From an uncultured Lachnospiraceae bacterium (GTDB taxonomy: Bacteria; Bacillota; Clostridia; Lachnospirales; Lachnospiraceae), in assembly GCA_949740535.1 (NCBI GenBank), contig CATJHO010000105.1, positions 1 to 38,484 on the forward strand: 38,484 nt of DNA, in the 5' to 3' direction. Numbering within the stretch: the stretch's first letter is position 1; every line of letters starts with the position of its first letter. The position numbers and the translations under genes were made by a program. Of this stretch, positions 8,659 through 16,701 are shown piece after piece. The notes beneath the pieces were generated by a model, which was not told where the DNA came from, did no database searches, and was given only the letters and a program-made list of their open reading frames with translations.

Positions 8659-10176
8659 ATGGAGAAGGATTCTGTTCTCGAAATGAGACATATCTATAAA
8701 ACATTTCCCGGTGTAAAAGCTTTGCAGGATGTGGATTTTACCTTGCAGAAAGGCGAAATTCACGCGTTGATGGGAGAAAACGGAGCAGGGAAGTCCACGC
8801 TTATCAAGGTCCTGACCGGCGTGGAAGAGTTTGAGGCCGGTGAGATCCGGATGGAGGGAAATGAGCAGCCGATTATAAACCGCAGCCCCCAGGAGGCTCA
8901 GAAGCATGGAATCAGTACGGTATATCAGGAAATCAATCTCTGTCCCAACCTGACGGTTGCGGAGAATCTCTTTATTGGCAGAGAACCGAGAAAAGGCGGG
9001 ATGATTGACTGGAAAACCATGAATAAGAGGGCGGCGGATCTGCTGGCGGATCTGGATATTTTTGCAGATGTGACCAAGACCATAGATAACTATTCCATAG
9101 CCATTCAGCAGATGATTGCCATTGCCCGTGCCGTGGATATGTCGGCAAAGGTTTTGATTCTGGATGAGCCGACCTCTTCCCTGGATGACAATGAGGTGGA
9201 GAAGCTGTTCCGGCTTATGAGGAGGCTGAAGTCTGAGGGAACAGGCATTATTTTTGTCACACATTTCCTGGAGCAGGTCTATGAGGTCTGCGATAAGATT
9301 ACTGTGCTCAGGAACGGCCGGCTGATTGGCCGGTTTACCACAGCAGAGCTTCCCAGAGTACAGCTGGTGGCCAAGATGATGGGAAAAGATTTCGATGATC
9401 TGGCGGCCATAAAGCAGACAGGGGAGAAGGAAGCTTCCTATAAGGAAGAAGATATCGTGATTAAGGCCGTGGGTCTTGGCAGAAAAGGATATATTAAACC
9501 CTTTGATCTGGTGATACATAAAGGAGAGGTAGTGGGCTTCACCGGCCTTCTGGGATCCGGCCGTTCCGAGACGGTCCGGGTGCTTTATGGAGCAGAGAAG
9601 ACAGATGAGGGCGAGCTTTTCGTAAAGGGAAAGAAGCTTGCTGCAAAGCACCCTATACATTCCATGTATGAGGGCATGGCCTACCTTCCTGAGGATCGGA
9701 AGAATGAGGGAATTATTGCAGATCTGTCGGTACGGGAGAATCTGATCATTGCCCTGCAGGCCAAGCGGGGAATGTTTCATCTGCTCAGCAGAAAGCAGCA
9801 GGAAGAATTTACAGACAAATACATTGATATGCTGCAGATTAAGACAGCCAGCCGTGAGACGCCCATCAAATCGCTTTCCGGCGGAAATCAGCAGAAGGTG
9901 ATTATTGGAAGATGGCTTCTGACCAACCCGGATTTTCTGATTCTTGACGAACCTACCAGAGGAATTGACGTGGGAACCAAGACGGAGATTCAGAAGCTGG
10001 TGGTAAAACTGGCCCAGGAGGGCATGGCAGTTGTATTCATTTCTTCGGAGATTGAAGAAATGCTCCGTACCTGCGGCCGCATGGTGGTTATGCGGGACGG
10101 AAGCAAAGTAGGAGAGCTTTGCGGAGAAGAAATGAGCCAGTCAACAATTATGTCAACCATAGCAGGAGGGCAGTAA
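8659..10176 (+). CDS. Sugar ABC transporter ATPase with two nucleotide-binding domains, YtfR/RbsA-like
   Basis: Cytoplasmic energising subunit of 505 aa with two fused ATPase domains, as in RbsA, MglA and YtfR. Domain 1 has Walker A GENGAGKST, a signature region (YSIAIQQMIAIARAV) and Walker B VLILDEPTSSLD. Domain 2 has the degenerate Walker A typical of the family (GLLGSGRSE), signature LSGGNQQKVIIGRWL and Walker B LILDEPTRGIDV. AAGGAGG at 8642-8648 fixes the ATG at 8659. The open frame extends upstream to 8506, but that part is the folded intercistronic region and has no homology. Only one base separates its stop from the permease start, so the three distal genes are tightly coupled. Confidence 0.93.
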   Translation: MEKDSVLEMRHIYKTFPGVKALQDVDFTLQKGEIHALMGENGAGKSTLIKVLTGVEEFEAGEIRMEGNEQPIINRSPQEAQKHGISTVYQEINLCPNLTVAENLFIGREPRKGGMIDWKTMNKRAADLLADLDIFADVTKTIDNYSIAIQQMIAIARAVDMSAKVLILDEPTSSLDDNEVEKLFRLMRRLKSEGTGIIFVTHFLEQVYEVCDKITVLRNGRLIGRFTTAELPRVQLVAKMMGKDFDDLAAIKQTGEKEASYKEEDIVIKAVGLGRKGYIKPFDLVIHKGEVVGFTGLLGSGRSETVRVLYGAEKTDEGELFVKGKKLAAKHPIHSMYEGMAYLPEDRKNEGIIADLSVRENLIIALQAKRGMFHLLSRKQQEEFTDKYIDMLQIKTASRETPIKSLSGGNQQKVIIGRWLLTNPDFLILDEPTRGIDVGTKTEIQKLVVKLAQEGMAVVFISSEIEEMLRTCGRMVVMRDGSKVGELCGEEMSQSTIMSTIAGGQ

Positions 10177-10177
10177 T

Positions 10178-11233
10178 ATGAATAAGACCTTGAAAAGTAT
10201 AACATCAAAACGGCTGTTTCTGCCGGTTTTCTGTCTCGCTCTGGTGCTCTTGATTAACCTTTTTACAAGACCGGATTTCTTTTCCATTGAGATTCGGGAC
10301 GGCATTCTGTATGGATTTCTGATTGATATTATCAACCGGGCCTCAGAGCTGGTGATTTTGGCTGTGGGAATGACTTTGGTGGTATCGGCTTCCGCAGGAA
10401 CGGATATCTCCGTAGGTGCCATCATGGCCGTCAGTGCTGCAGTCTGCTGTAACGTGCTCACTGGCGGAGAGCGGGCGGCTACGGCCTATTCCAACCCCCT
10501 GATTCTGGGCTTCCTTGCGGCCGTTCTGGTGGGAACGGTCATCGGCTGCTTTAACGGTGTTCTTGTGGCAAAGCTGAATATCCAGCCCATGGTTGCCACA
10601 CTGATCATGTTCACGGCAGGCCGTGGAATCGCCCAGCTTATCACAGACGGGCAGATTACCTATGTGCGTGTGGAAAGCTATAAGACGCTGGGATCTTCCT
10701 TTCCGGGCTTTCCGGTACCGGCGCCTTTTATCGTGTCGCTTGTGGTGGTGCTTCTGACAGCGGTACTGCTGAAGAAAACAGCTCTGGGTATGTATATCCA
10801 GTCGGTAGGTATCAATAAAAAGGCCTCCAGCCTTACGGGAATCAAGGCAGTTTTGATTATTTTTCTGACCTATGCGTACTGCGGGTTCTGTTCCGGACTG
10901 TCCGGCCTTATTGCTTCCAGCCGTATTTATTCGGCAGATGCCAATAACATCGGTCTCAATATGGAGCTGGATGCCATTCTGGCAGTTGCTATCGGCGGAA
11001 ATTCCCTGGGCGGCGGAAGATTCTCCATTGCAGGCTCTGTCATCGGCGCCTATACCATTCAGGCTCTGACGACGACCCTTTATGCCATGCATGTTTCTTC
11101 GGATCAGATACCGGTATACAAGGCAGTTGTGGTTGTGGTTATTGTAACGCTCCAGTCTCCCGGATTTGCCAGATGGAGAAAAGCGCTTGCCCAGAAGAAA
11201 GCGGGCAGAGTTACAGGAAAGGAGGCGGCATAG
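10178..11233 (+). CDS. Sugar ABC transporter permease, YtfT-like
   Basis: Integral membrane subunit of 351 aa from the BPD_transp_2 (RbsC/YtfT) family with about eight to ten hydrophobic segments. Family signatures are VILAVGMTLVVSASAGTDIS near the N-terminus, NGVLVAKLNIQPMVATLIM in the middle and AVAIGGNSLGGGRFSIAGSV towards the C-terminus. The start has GGAGG (AGGAGGGCAG) upstream. It directly follows the ATPase and directly abuts a second permease of the same family, so the channel is probably a heterodimer as in the E. coli Ytf system. Confidence 0.9.
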   Translation: MNKTLKSITSKRLFLPVFCLALVLLINLFTRPDFFSIEIRDGILYGFLIDIINRASELVILAVGMTLVVSASAGTDISVGAIMAVSAAVCCNVLTGGERAATAYSNPLILGFLAAVLVGTVIGCFNGVLVAKLNIQPMVATLIMFTAGRGIAQLITDGQITYVRVESYKTLGSSFPGFPVPAPFIVSLVVVLLTAVLLKKTALGMYIQSVGINKKASSLTGIKAVLIIFLTYAYCGFCSGLSGLIASSRIYSADANNIGLNMELDAILAVAIGGNSLGGGRFSIAGSVIGAYTIQALTTTLYAMHVSSDQIPVYKAVVVVVIVTLQSPGFARWRKALAQKKAGRVTGKEAA

Positions 11234-12247
11234 ATGAAACATAAGCGGACTTTGAATCAGACAAGTTTTCTTCTTTTGATTACTATTGTATTGTTTTTTG
11301 TGATGTATGGAGTCGGCTGTATCCTTTTTAAAGACCAGGGCTTCGCGAAGACGCAGAACTTTCTGAATTTGTTTGTATCCAATGCAGGACTCATTGTAAT
11401 CAGTATCGGCATGACGGTAGTGATGATTACCGGCGGGATTGACATCAGTGTGGGTTCCTTCGTGGCCATGGGCTGCATGATGCTGGCCTGGATGATGGAA
11501 AAGGCCGGTATCGGCGCGGTTCCGGCCGTTCTGGCAGTGCTTGCCACAGGCGTTGTATTTGGATTTGTACAGGGATTCCTGGTATCCTATATGGATATTC
11601 AGCCCTTTATTGTCACTCTGGCAGGCATGTTTTTTGCCAGGGGCATGACGGCCATTATTTCCAAAGACATGATCAGTATCAGCAATGAGATGTTTATGGC
11701 GTGGGCTAAAATGAAGATTTATCTGCCCGTGGGCGGACATCTCAACAAAAAGGGCGTGATGATCTACCCTTACGTGTATCCGACGGTAGTGATTGCATTA
11801 ATTCTCCTGGTGCTGGCGTTTATCATGTTGAAATATACCAAGTTTGGCCGCAGTATTTACGCGGTAGGTGGAAATGAGCAGTCGGCCCTGATGATGGGAT
11901 TAAATGTGCGGCAGGTGAAGCTGAAGGCTTATATGCTGAACGGCTTCCTGTGCGGTGTGGGAAGTGTTCTCTTTTGTCTCAATACTCTGGGAGGATTTGT
12001 GGAGCAGGCCAAGGGCTTTGAGATGGATGCCATTGCCTCTGCGGTCATTGGCGGAACTCTGCTGACCGGCGGTGTGGGAAATGTGGTCGGAACACTTTTT
12101 GGCGTTCTGATTAAGGCTGTCATTGAGGCGTTTATTACTTTCCAGGGGACCCTTTCTTCCTGGTGGACACGGATTACCATTGCGGCGCTATTGTGTTTCT
12201 TTATTGTGCTGCAGTCGGTACTGTCTATGTTGAAAAAGAAAAAATAG
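11234..12247 (+). CDS. Sugar ABC transporter permease, YjfF-like
   Basis: Second RbsC-family permease, 337 aa. Signatures are VISIGMTVVMITGGIDISVG, QGFLVSYMDIQPFIVTLAGM, YAVGGNEQSALMMGLNV and ASAVIGGTLLTGGVGNVVG. The ATG follows the stop of the previous permease with no gap, and GGAAAGGAGG serves as ribosome binding site. It ends in a Lys-rich cytoplasmic tail. Pairing of two different permeases with a YtfQ-like binding protein distinguishes this importer from ribose (RbsC homodimer) systems. Confidence 0.9.
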   Translation: MKHKRTLNQTSFLLLITIVLFFVMYGVGCILFKDQGFAKTQNFLNLFVSNAGLIVISIGMTVVMITGGIDISVGSFVAMGCMMLAWMMEKAGIGAVPAVLAVLATGVVFGFVQGFLVSYMDIQPFIVTLAGMFFARGMTAIISKDMISISNEMFMAWAKMKIYLPVGGHLNKKGVMIYPYVYPTVVIALILLVLAFIMLKYTKFGRSIYAVGGNEQSALMMGLNVRQVKLKAYMLNGFLCGVGSVLFCLNTLGGFVEQAKGFEMDAIASAVIGGTLLTGGVGNVVGTLFGVLIKAVIEAFITFQGTLSSWWTRITIAALLCFFIVLQSVLSMLKKKK

Positions 12248-12276
12248 CGGGTGGAACCTAAAAAAATCATGTGCGT

Positions 12277-12317
12277 AAAACAGCTGCCTGGTGCAAACGG
12301 CCGGGCAGCTGTTTTTT
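12277..12317 (+). terminator. Terminator of the sugar ABC operon
   Basis: AAAACAGCTGCCTGG at 12277-12291 pairs with CCGGGCAGCTGTTTT at 12301-12315 (15 positions, one G-U). The loop is nine bases and the T-run is 12312-12317. Because both flanks are A/T runs it could work in both directions. Confidence 0.9.
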
Positions 12318-12392
12318 GTGTACAAGGATACGTTCTTCTCTGCAGGAAGGCTGTCTGCCTGTACTGCTTGGAAAAAATAATGATACAATGGG

Positions 12393-12420
12393 TTGACATA
12401 GATGGAATTTGTGCTATAAT
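12393..12420 (+). promoter_or_regulatory. Promoter of the metal-efflux operon
   Basis: Perfect -35 TTGACA at 12393-12398 and perfect -10 TATAAT at 12415-12420, with 16-bp spacing. The predicted start lies inside the palindrome that begins at 12424, so a bound repressor would block initiation. Confidence 0.88.
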
Positions 12421-12423
12421 ATG

Positions 12424-12455
12424 TTTAACATATGAACAATTATTCATATGTTAAA
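12424..12455. promoter_or_regulatory. ArsR/SmtB-type operator
   Basis: TTTAACATATGAA at 12424-12436 is the exact reverse complement of TTCATATGTTAAA at 12443-12455. The six central bases are also palindromic apart from one pair. The core ATATGAACA..TATTCATAT matches the known operator shape of SmtB/CzrA/CadC repressors. The operon's own ArsR-family gene (14674-15033) is the obvious ligand. Confidence 0.88.
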
Positions 12456-12482
12456 TTATAAAAGGTTCGGAGGACAAAGACC

Positions 12483-12701
12483 ATGAAAAAAACGTATCGG
12501 ATTGAGGTAGACTGTGCAAATTGTGCGAATAAGATGGAGGAAGCCGCAAGAAAGACAGGCGGAGTGAAGGAAGCTGTGGTTAATTTTATGACTTTGAAGA
12601 TGATTGTGGAGTTTGAAGAAGGGGCAGATGTGAAGGCTGTTATGCAGGAAGTACGCAGAAACTGCAAGAAGGTTGAGGATGACTGTGAGGTCTTTTTATA
12701 A
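12483..12701 (+). CDS. Small HMA-domain metal-binding protein
   Basis: A 72-aa single-domain protein with the heavy-metal-associated fold: beta strand YRIEVDC, metal-binding CxxC in DCANCANKM, then GGVKEAVVNFMTLKMIVEF. The DCANCA form is typical of the N-terminal domain of CadA/ZntA Zn/Cd/Pb ATPases rather than of copper chaperones (usually MTCxxC). The P-type ATPase two genes' breadth downstream lacks this domain, so the two look like one ATPase encoded as separate pieces. GGAGG at 12469-12473 precedes the ATG. It is the first gene after the ArsR-type operator. It likely delivers or senses Zn, Cd or Pb at the pump. Confidence 0.85.
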   Translation: MKKTYRIEVDCANCANKMEEAARKTGGVKEAVVNFMTLKMIVEFEEGADVKAVMQEVRRNCKKVEDDCEVFL

Positions 12702-12786
12702 AAGAACAGACAGCCCCCCTGGACTGCAAAGCGCAGTACGGGCTTCTAAGACTCACAGAATACTCCCGGAATGAGAGGAAGACAGA

Positions 12787-14655
12787 ATGAATAAGAAACA
12801 GAAAAAAATGCTGGTTCGGATTATTGCCACGTTTCTGCTCCTGATTGGTTTGAGCCTGATTGGCATTACCGGATATGCGCGGCTGGTTTTGTATATGATT
12901 CCGTATCTGGTGATTGGCTATGATATTTTAAAGAAGGCCTTGAAGGGAATTCTGAACCGCCAGGTGTTTGACGAGAATTTTTTGATGGCTGTGGCCACGG
13001 TGGGCGCCATTGCACTGGGGGATTACCAGGAGGGGACGGCAGTTATGCTGTTCTACCAGATCGGTGAGCTGTTCCAGAGCTATGCAGTGGGAAAGAGCCG
13101 GAAAAATATCAGCGATCTCATGGATATCCGTCCGGATTACGCCAATGTAGAGCGGGACGGAGGGCTGGAGCAGGTGGATCCGGATGAGGTAGAGGTGGGA
13201 ACACTGATTGTGGTACAGCCGGGAGAGAAGATTCCCATCGACGGCATTGTGGTGGAGGGAAGCTCAGCTTTGAATACCAGCGCGCTGACGGGAGAGAGCC
13301 TGCCCAGGGAGACGGCAGAAGGGGAGGAAGTCATCAGCGGCTGCATTAATATGACGGGGCTTTTGAAGATCCGTACCACAAGGGAGTTTGGAGAGTCTAC
13401 CGTATCGAAGATTCTGGATCTGGTGGAGAATTCCAGTTCCAAGAAGTCCCGATCCGAGAATTTTATTTCCAGGTTTGCCCGGTATTACACACCGGCTGTG
13501 TGTTACGGGGCTCTGGCTCTGGCGGTTCTGCCGCCGCTGATAAGTTCTCTGTGGATGGGCCTTGCACCGGAGTGGGGCGTGTGGGTTTACCGTGCTTTGA
13601 CCTTTCTGGTCATCAGCTGTCCCTGTGCGCTGGTCATCAGTATTCCTTTAAGCTTCTTTGCAGGCATCGGCGGAGCAGGCAAGGCCGGGATACTGGTAAA
13701 GGGCTCCAATTATCTGGAAGCATTGGCCCAGACCGGCTGGGTGGTCTTTGACAAGACAGGCACAATGACCCAGGGTGTTTTTGAGGTAAAAGGCATCCAT
13801 CACAATACCATTGATGGGGAGAAGCTTCTGGAATATGCAGCTCTGGCAGAGTGTGCTTCTTCCCACCCGATCAGTAAAAGTCTTCAGAAGGCTTACGGAA
13901 AGCCCATCGATCGAAACCGGGTGGCAGAGATTGAAGAGATTGGCGGAAACGGTGTTACTGCCAGCGTGGATGGTGTGGCCGTGGCTGCAGGAAGCGGACG
14001 GCTGATGGAGCGGCTGGGGATCGAGCCTGCCGTCTGCCATCATCCGGGAACTGTGGTACATGTAGCCCTGGATGGGGCGTATGCCGGACATATTCTGATA
14101 GCGGATCTTTTAAAGCCGGGTTCCAAAGAAGCCATCCGCCAGCTGAACCAGGCAGGCGTAAAGAATACCGTCATGCTGACAGGAGATCGGAAGGAAGCGG
14201 CAGAGCAGACGGCAGAGGAGCTTGGGATCCGGGAGGTTCACAGCCAGCTGCTTCCGGCAGATAAGGTATCTAAGGTGGAGGAGCTTCTGGAACGGAAGGG
14301 ACCGCGGGAAAAGCTGGTCTTCGTGGGCGACGGCATCAATGACGCGCCGGTATTGTCCAGGGCAGATATTGGGATTGCCATGGGTGCTCTGGGCTCAGAT
14401 GCAGCCATTGAGGCGGCGGATATTGTATTGATGGACGATGATCCCAGGAAGATTGCAGCTGCTGTGCGCATTGCACGAAAATGTATGCGGATTGTCTATG
14501 AGAATATTTATTTTGCCATAGGAATCAAGGGGCTCTGCCTGGTGCTGGGAGCGGTGGGCATCGCCAATATGTGGACGGCTATCTTTGCCGACGTGGGCGT
14601 GATGGTGCTGGCAGTGCTCAATGCCATCCGGGCGCTGTTTGTAAAAAAGCTTTGA
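12787..14655 (+). CDS. cadA: P1B-type heavy-metal-exporting ATPase, CadA/ZntA-like
   Basis: Inner-membrane pump of 622 aa. No N-terminal HMA domain: the protein begins directly with the first transmembrane hairpin. Motifs in order are TGES in the actuator domain (SALTGESLPRE), the membrane metal site CPC in VISCPCALVIS, the phosphorylation site DKTGTMT, the P1B-specific HP locus in CASSHPISKSL, TGD(R) in VMLTGDRKEA, and GDGINDAPVLSRADIG. The C-terminal membrane pair ends MVLAVLNAIRALF. CPC with this C-terminus fits the Zn/Cd/Pb subgroup rather than Cu pumps. The ~85-base gap after the HMA gene contains no recognisable gene. The ArsR regulator follows after 18 bases. Confidence 0.92.
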   Translation: MNKKQKKMLVRIIATFLLLIGLSLIGITGYARLVLYMIPYLVIGYDILKKALKGILNRQVFDENFLMAVATVGAIALGDYQEGTAVMLFYQIGELFQSYAVGKSRKNISDLMDIRPDYANVERDGGLEQVDPDEVEVGTLIVVQPGEKIPIDGIVVEGSSALNTSALTGESLPRETAEGEEVISGCINMTGLLKIRTTREFGESTVSKILDLVENSSSKKSRSENFISRFARYYTPAVCYGALALAVLPPLISSLWMGLAPEWGVWVYRALTFLVISCPCALVISIPLSFFAGIGGAGKAGILVKGSNYLEALAQTGWVVFDKTGTMTQGVFEVKGIHHNTIDGEKLLEYAALAECASSHPISKSLQKAYGKPIDRNRVAEIEEIGGNGVTASVDGVAVAAGSGRLMERLGIEPAVCHHPGTVVHVALDGAYAGHILIADLLKPGSKEAIRQLNQAGVKNTVMLTGDRKEAAEQTAEELGIREVHSQLLPADKVSKVEELLERKGPREKLVFVGDGINDAPVLSRADIGIAMGALGSDAAIEAADIVLMDDDPRKIAAAVRIARKCMRIVYENIYFAIGIKGLCLVLGAVGIANMWTAIFADVGVMVLAVLNAIRALFVKKL

Positions 14656-14673
14656 GAAAGGAAGGGCGGATAG

Positions 14674-15033
14674 ATGGCAGAGAAGTTAGAGGGATGCTGT
14701 GATACCTTTGAGGTCCATGAGAATCTTTTGAGGATCGTACAGGAGAAGATGCCGGAAGAGACAGAACTTTATGATCTGGCAGAGCTTTTTAAGGTTTTTG
14801 GAGACTCCACCCGGATTCGGATTCTGTTTGTGCTCTTTGAGGCAGAGGTCTGCGTCTGCGATCTGGCAGAGGCACTGCATATGACCCAGTCCGCTATTTC
14901 CCATCAGCTGCGGATTCTGAAACAGAGCAGACTGGTGAAGAGCAGAAGAGAGGGAAAGTCGATATTCTACTCTCTGGCAGACAGCCATGTGCGCACCATC
15001 ATTGATCAGGGCCGGGAGCACATTGAGGAGTAG
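14674..15033 (+). CDS. ArsR/SmtB-family metal sensor repressor, CadC-like
   Basis: DNA-binding repressor of 119 aa with the ArsR winged helix (FKVFGDSTRIRILFVL, MTQSAISHQLRILKQSRLV, GKSIFYSL). Two potential metal sites can be read. Cys8/Cys9 with Cys60-Val-Cys62 resemble the CadC alpha-3N thiolate site for Cd/Pb/Zn. Asp103, His105, His116 and Glu119 in the last helix have the spacing of the CzrA/SmtB alpha-5 zinc site, with Glu replacing the last His. It is the last gene of the operon, and the operator at 12424-12455 suggests self-regulated derepression by toxic metal. Confidence 0.9.
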   Translation: MAEKLEGCCDTFEVHENLLRIVQEKMPEETELYDLAELFKVFGDSTRIRILFVLFEAEVCVCDLAEALHMTQSAISHQLRILKQSRLVKSRREGKSIFYSLADSHVRTIIDQGREHIEE

Positions 15034-15050
15034 TCCGGTTTATCCGGCCG

Positions 15051-15079
15051 TTGCATTTTTTGACTGCCTGTGCTATGAT
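15051..15079 (+). promoter_or_regulatory. Probable promoter of the DUF1622-like gene
   Basis: TTGCAT at 15051-15056 and TATGAT at 15074-15079, 17-bp spacing. It lies just after the ArsR gene, so the membrane-protein gene can be transcribed on its own. Confidence 0.55.
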
Positions 15080-15150
15080 TAGTCGAATGGTACCCCCGGT
15101 GGCCGGCGTAAGAGGCTTTGGATTCACTGTGGGGAAGGGAGGCGGAAGAT

Positions 15151-15480
15151 ATGATTGAATTTCTGGAAATGGCGCTCCACTATCTGGTAGAGGCGGCGAT
15201 TCCTATTTTTGAACTGATTGGCGTGGGGATTATTATCGTCTCCGGCGTTCAGGGCTTTTACAGCTATGTGTGCCGGAAGCCGGATACCAAGCTGAGTCTG
15301 GCCAAGGGGCTGGCTATGGGACTGGAGTTTAAGCTGGGCAGTGAGATCTTACGTACCGTGGTGGTGCGGGAGTGGACGGAGATTGCCACGGTGGCGGGCA
15401 TTATCGCACTGCGGGCATCCCTTACCTTCCTGATTCACTGGGAGATTAAAGAAGAAGAAAAAGGGATTGATATGGATTAG
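15151..15480 (+). CDS. Small membrane protein, DUF1622-like
   Basis: A 109-aa protein with three hydrophobic segments: ALHYLVEAAIPIFELIGVGI and IIIVSGVQGFYSYV run nearly together, and EIATVAGIIALRASLTFLIH lies near the C-terminus. The central LSLAKGLAMGLEFKLGSEIL and the REWTEI stretch match my memory of DUF1622 proteins, whose function is unknown. The frame is open from 15118, but AAGGGAGG seven or so bases before the ATG at 15151 decides that start. It has its own promoter and terminator, so no operon partner gives a clue to function. Confidence 0.65.
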   Translation: MIEFLEMALHYLVEAAIPIFELIGVGIIIVSGVQGFYSYVCRKPDTKLSLAKGLAMGLEFKLGSEILRTVVVREWTEIATVAGIIALRASLTFLIHWEIKEEEKGIDMD

Positions 15481-15481
15481 C

Positions 15482-15529
15482 CAAAAGAGAGGGATGTCCG
15501 GGAGAAGCCTGGCACCCCCCTCTTTTATG
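15482..15529 (+). terminator. Probable terminator after the DUF1622-like gene
   Basis: AAAAGAG at 15483-15489 can pair with CTCTTTT at ~15521-15528, and CCGGG pairs with CCTGG further in. The T residues are in the stem rather than after it, so strength is uncertain. Confidence 0.5.
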
Positions 15530-15616
15530 TGTGCGGCTTTCCGGGAGGTTCTGTGTTCTACAGCAGGGGAGCTGACACGTTTTGCGCAGAAAAAGAAAGG
15601 AACAAGGAGAGGAAAA

Positions 15617-16462
15617 ATGGAAACGAATAACTGCATAAAATTGATTGCCTTTGATCTGGACGGCACCCTGTTAAAGGACAATAAGGAGCTTACGCCCCGG
15701 ACGCTCAAGGCCCTTCTTAGGGCATCCGAGGCTGGAATCCAGCTGGTACCTGCCACGGGCCGTCTGTACGATCTGCTCCCGGAGAAGCTTCGCTGTCTGC
15801 CTTTTATCCACTATGTGATTGGGGTAAACGGAGCGGAGCTTTACGATGCCTGGGAGAAGCGCGTCCTCCATCAGGCGGAGCTGACCCAGGAGGAGACAGA
15901 GCGGGTTTTTCGGTATGTAAAGAAGGTTCCGGCGATTGTGGGCGGTTATCAGGAGCGGAAAGGATTTATGGGGAGGGAGGATGTGGAACAGATGGAGGCC
16001 TTTGCCCATGGACCGGAGCTTTTGCGTCTGATGCGGAGTATCTATACCCCGGTGGAGGATCTGGAGACGCATTTTCTTCAGTCTCAAAAGACGGTACAGA
16101 AGCTGATTCTCTTTTTCTCGGATCTGGAGGAGCGCAGACGGGTGTATGGGGATATGCAGGAGCGGTTTGCCGATCTGGCAGTTTCCAGCGCCGTGGCAAA
16201 CAACATTGAAGTCAATGCCAGTACAGCCAACAAAGGTGCGGCTCTTAAGTCCCTGCGGGAACTTCTGGGACTTAAACGGGAAGAGGTTATGGCCTTTGGA
16301 GATGGAAGTAACGATATCACCATGCTTTTGGAAGCAGGCAGAGGCATCGCTATGGGAAATGCCTGCAGGGAGGCAAAAGAGGCGGCGGACGAAGTAACTC
16401 TGTCCAATGAGGAAGAGGGTGTGGCCGTTGAGATAGAGAAGCTGTTGGAACTGCAGGCCTGA
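15617..16462 (+). CDS. HAD-superfamily phosphatase, Cof type
   Basis: Cytoplasmic haloacid-dehalogenase-like hydrolase of 281 aa, type IIB cap (Cof/YidA group). Motif I is AFDLDGTLL (nucleophile Asp13, acid Asp15), motif II is VPATGR, the motif III lysine is in NKGAALKSL and motif IV is FGDGSNDITML. The C-terminal AMGNACREAKEAADEVT is typical. Such enzymes dephosphorylate sugar phosphates, flavin precursors or pyridoxal phosphate, and the substrate cannot be read from sequence. AGGAGAGG before the ATG at 15617 sets the start. The upstream open reading from 15467 has no support. Confidence 0.87.
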   Translation: METNNCIKLIAFDLDGTLLKDNKELTPRTLKALLRASEAGIQLVPATGRLYDLLPEKLRCLPFIHYVIGVNGAELYDAWEKRVLHQAELTQEETERVFRYVKKVPAIVGGYQERKGFMGREDVEQMEAFAHGPELLRLMRSIYTPVEDLETHFLQSQKTVQKLILFFSDLEERRRVYGDMQERFADLAVSSAVANNIEVNASTANKGAALKSLRELLGLKREEVMAFGDGSNDITMLLEAGRGIAMGNACREAKEAADEVTLSNEEEGVAVEIEKLLELQA

Positions 16463-16531
16463 AAAATCACGGGCTTTTGGCCAAGATGCAGGAAGCATTA
16501 AAAAAATGAAAAAAATATCCCCCAGGGTGGC

Positions 16532-16560
16532 TTGTGAACCTTTTAACACATGTGTATAAT
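16532..16560 (+). promoter_or_regulatory. Promoter of the Nik/Dpp-type ABC operon, with internal palindrome
   Basis: TTGTGA at 16532-16537 and perfect TATAAT at 16555-16560 with 17-bp spacing. ACACATGTGT at 16546-16555 is a 10-bp palindrome lying between the two boxes and overlapping the -10, a plausible repressor site. A ~140-base leader follows. It includes GCTGC/GCAGC and GCTCAT/ATGAGC pairings but matches no riboswitch that I can recognise. Confidence 0.65.
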
Positions 16561-16701
16561 CAAAGTTGTTCAGCCGGCAGCCTCTGCAGACAGGCACGCT
16601 GCTCATCTTTCGCAGCATGTGCTCACGCAGACAGGTATGAGCTTTATGTTACACAGAAGGGATGAAGGCCGGAAATCAAAATTGACAGCGGGGTTATACA
16701 G

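Noticed and set aside
10343-11740. 465-codon open frame on the minus strand
   Set aside because: Antisense to two convincing permease genes. Its His/Asn/Gln-rich composition is what antisense of hydrophobic codons produces.
16561-16701. Metal riboswitch in the leader of the Nik/Dpp-type operon
   Set aside because: Short pairings exist, but I could not match the conserved core of a NiCo or other riboswitch. A covariance-model search would be needed.
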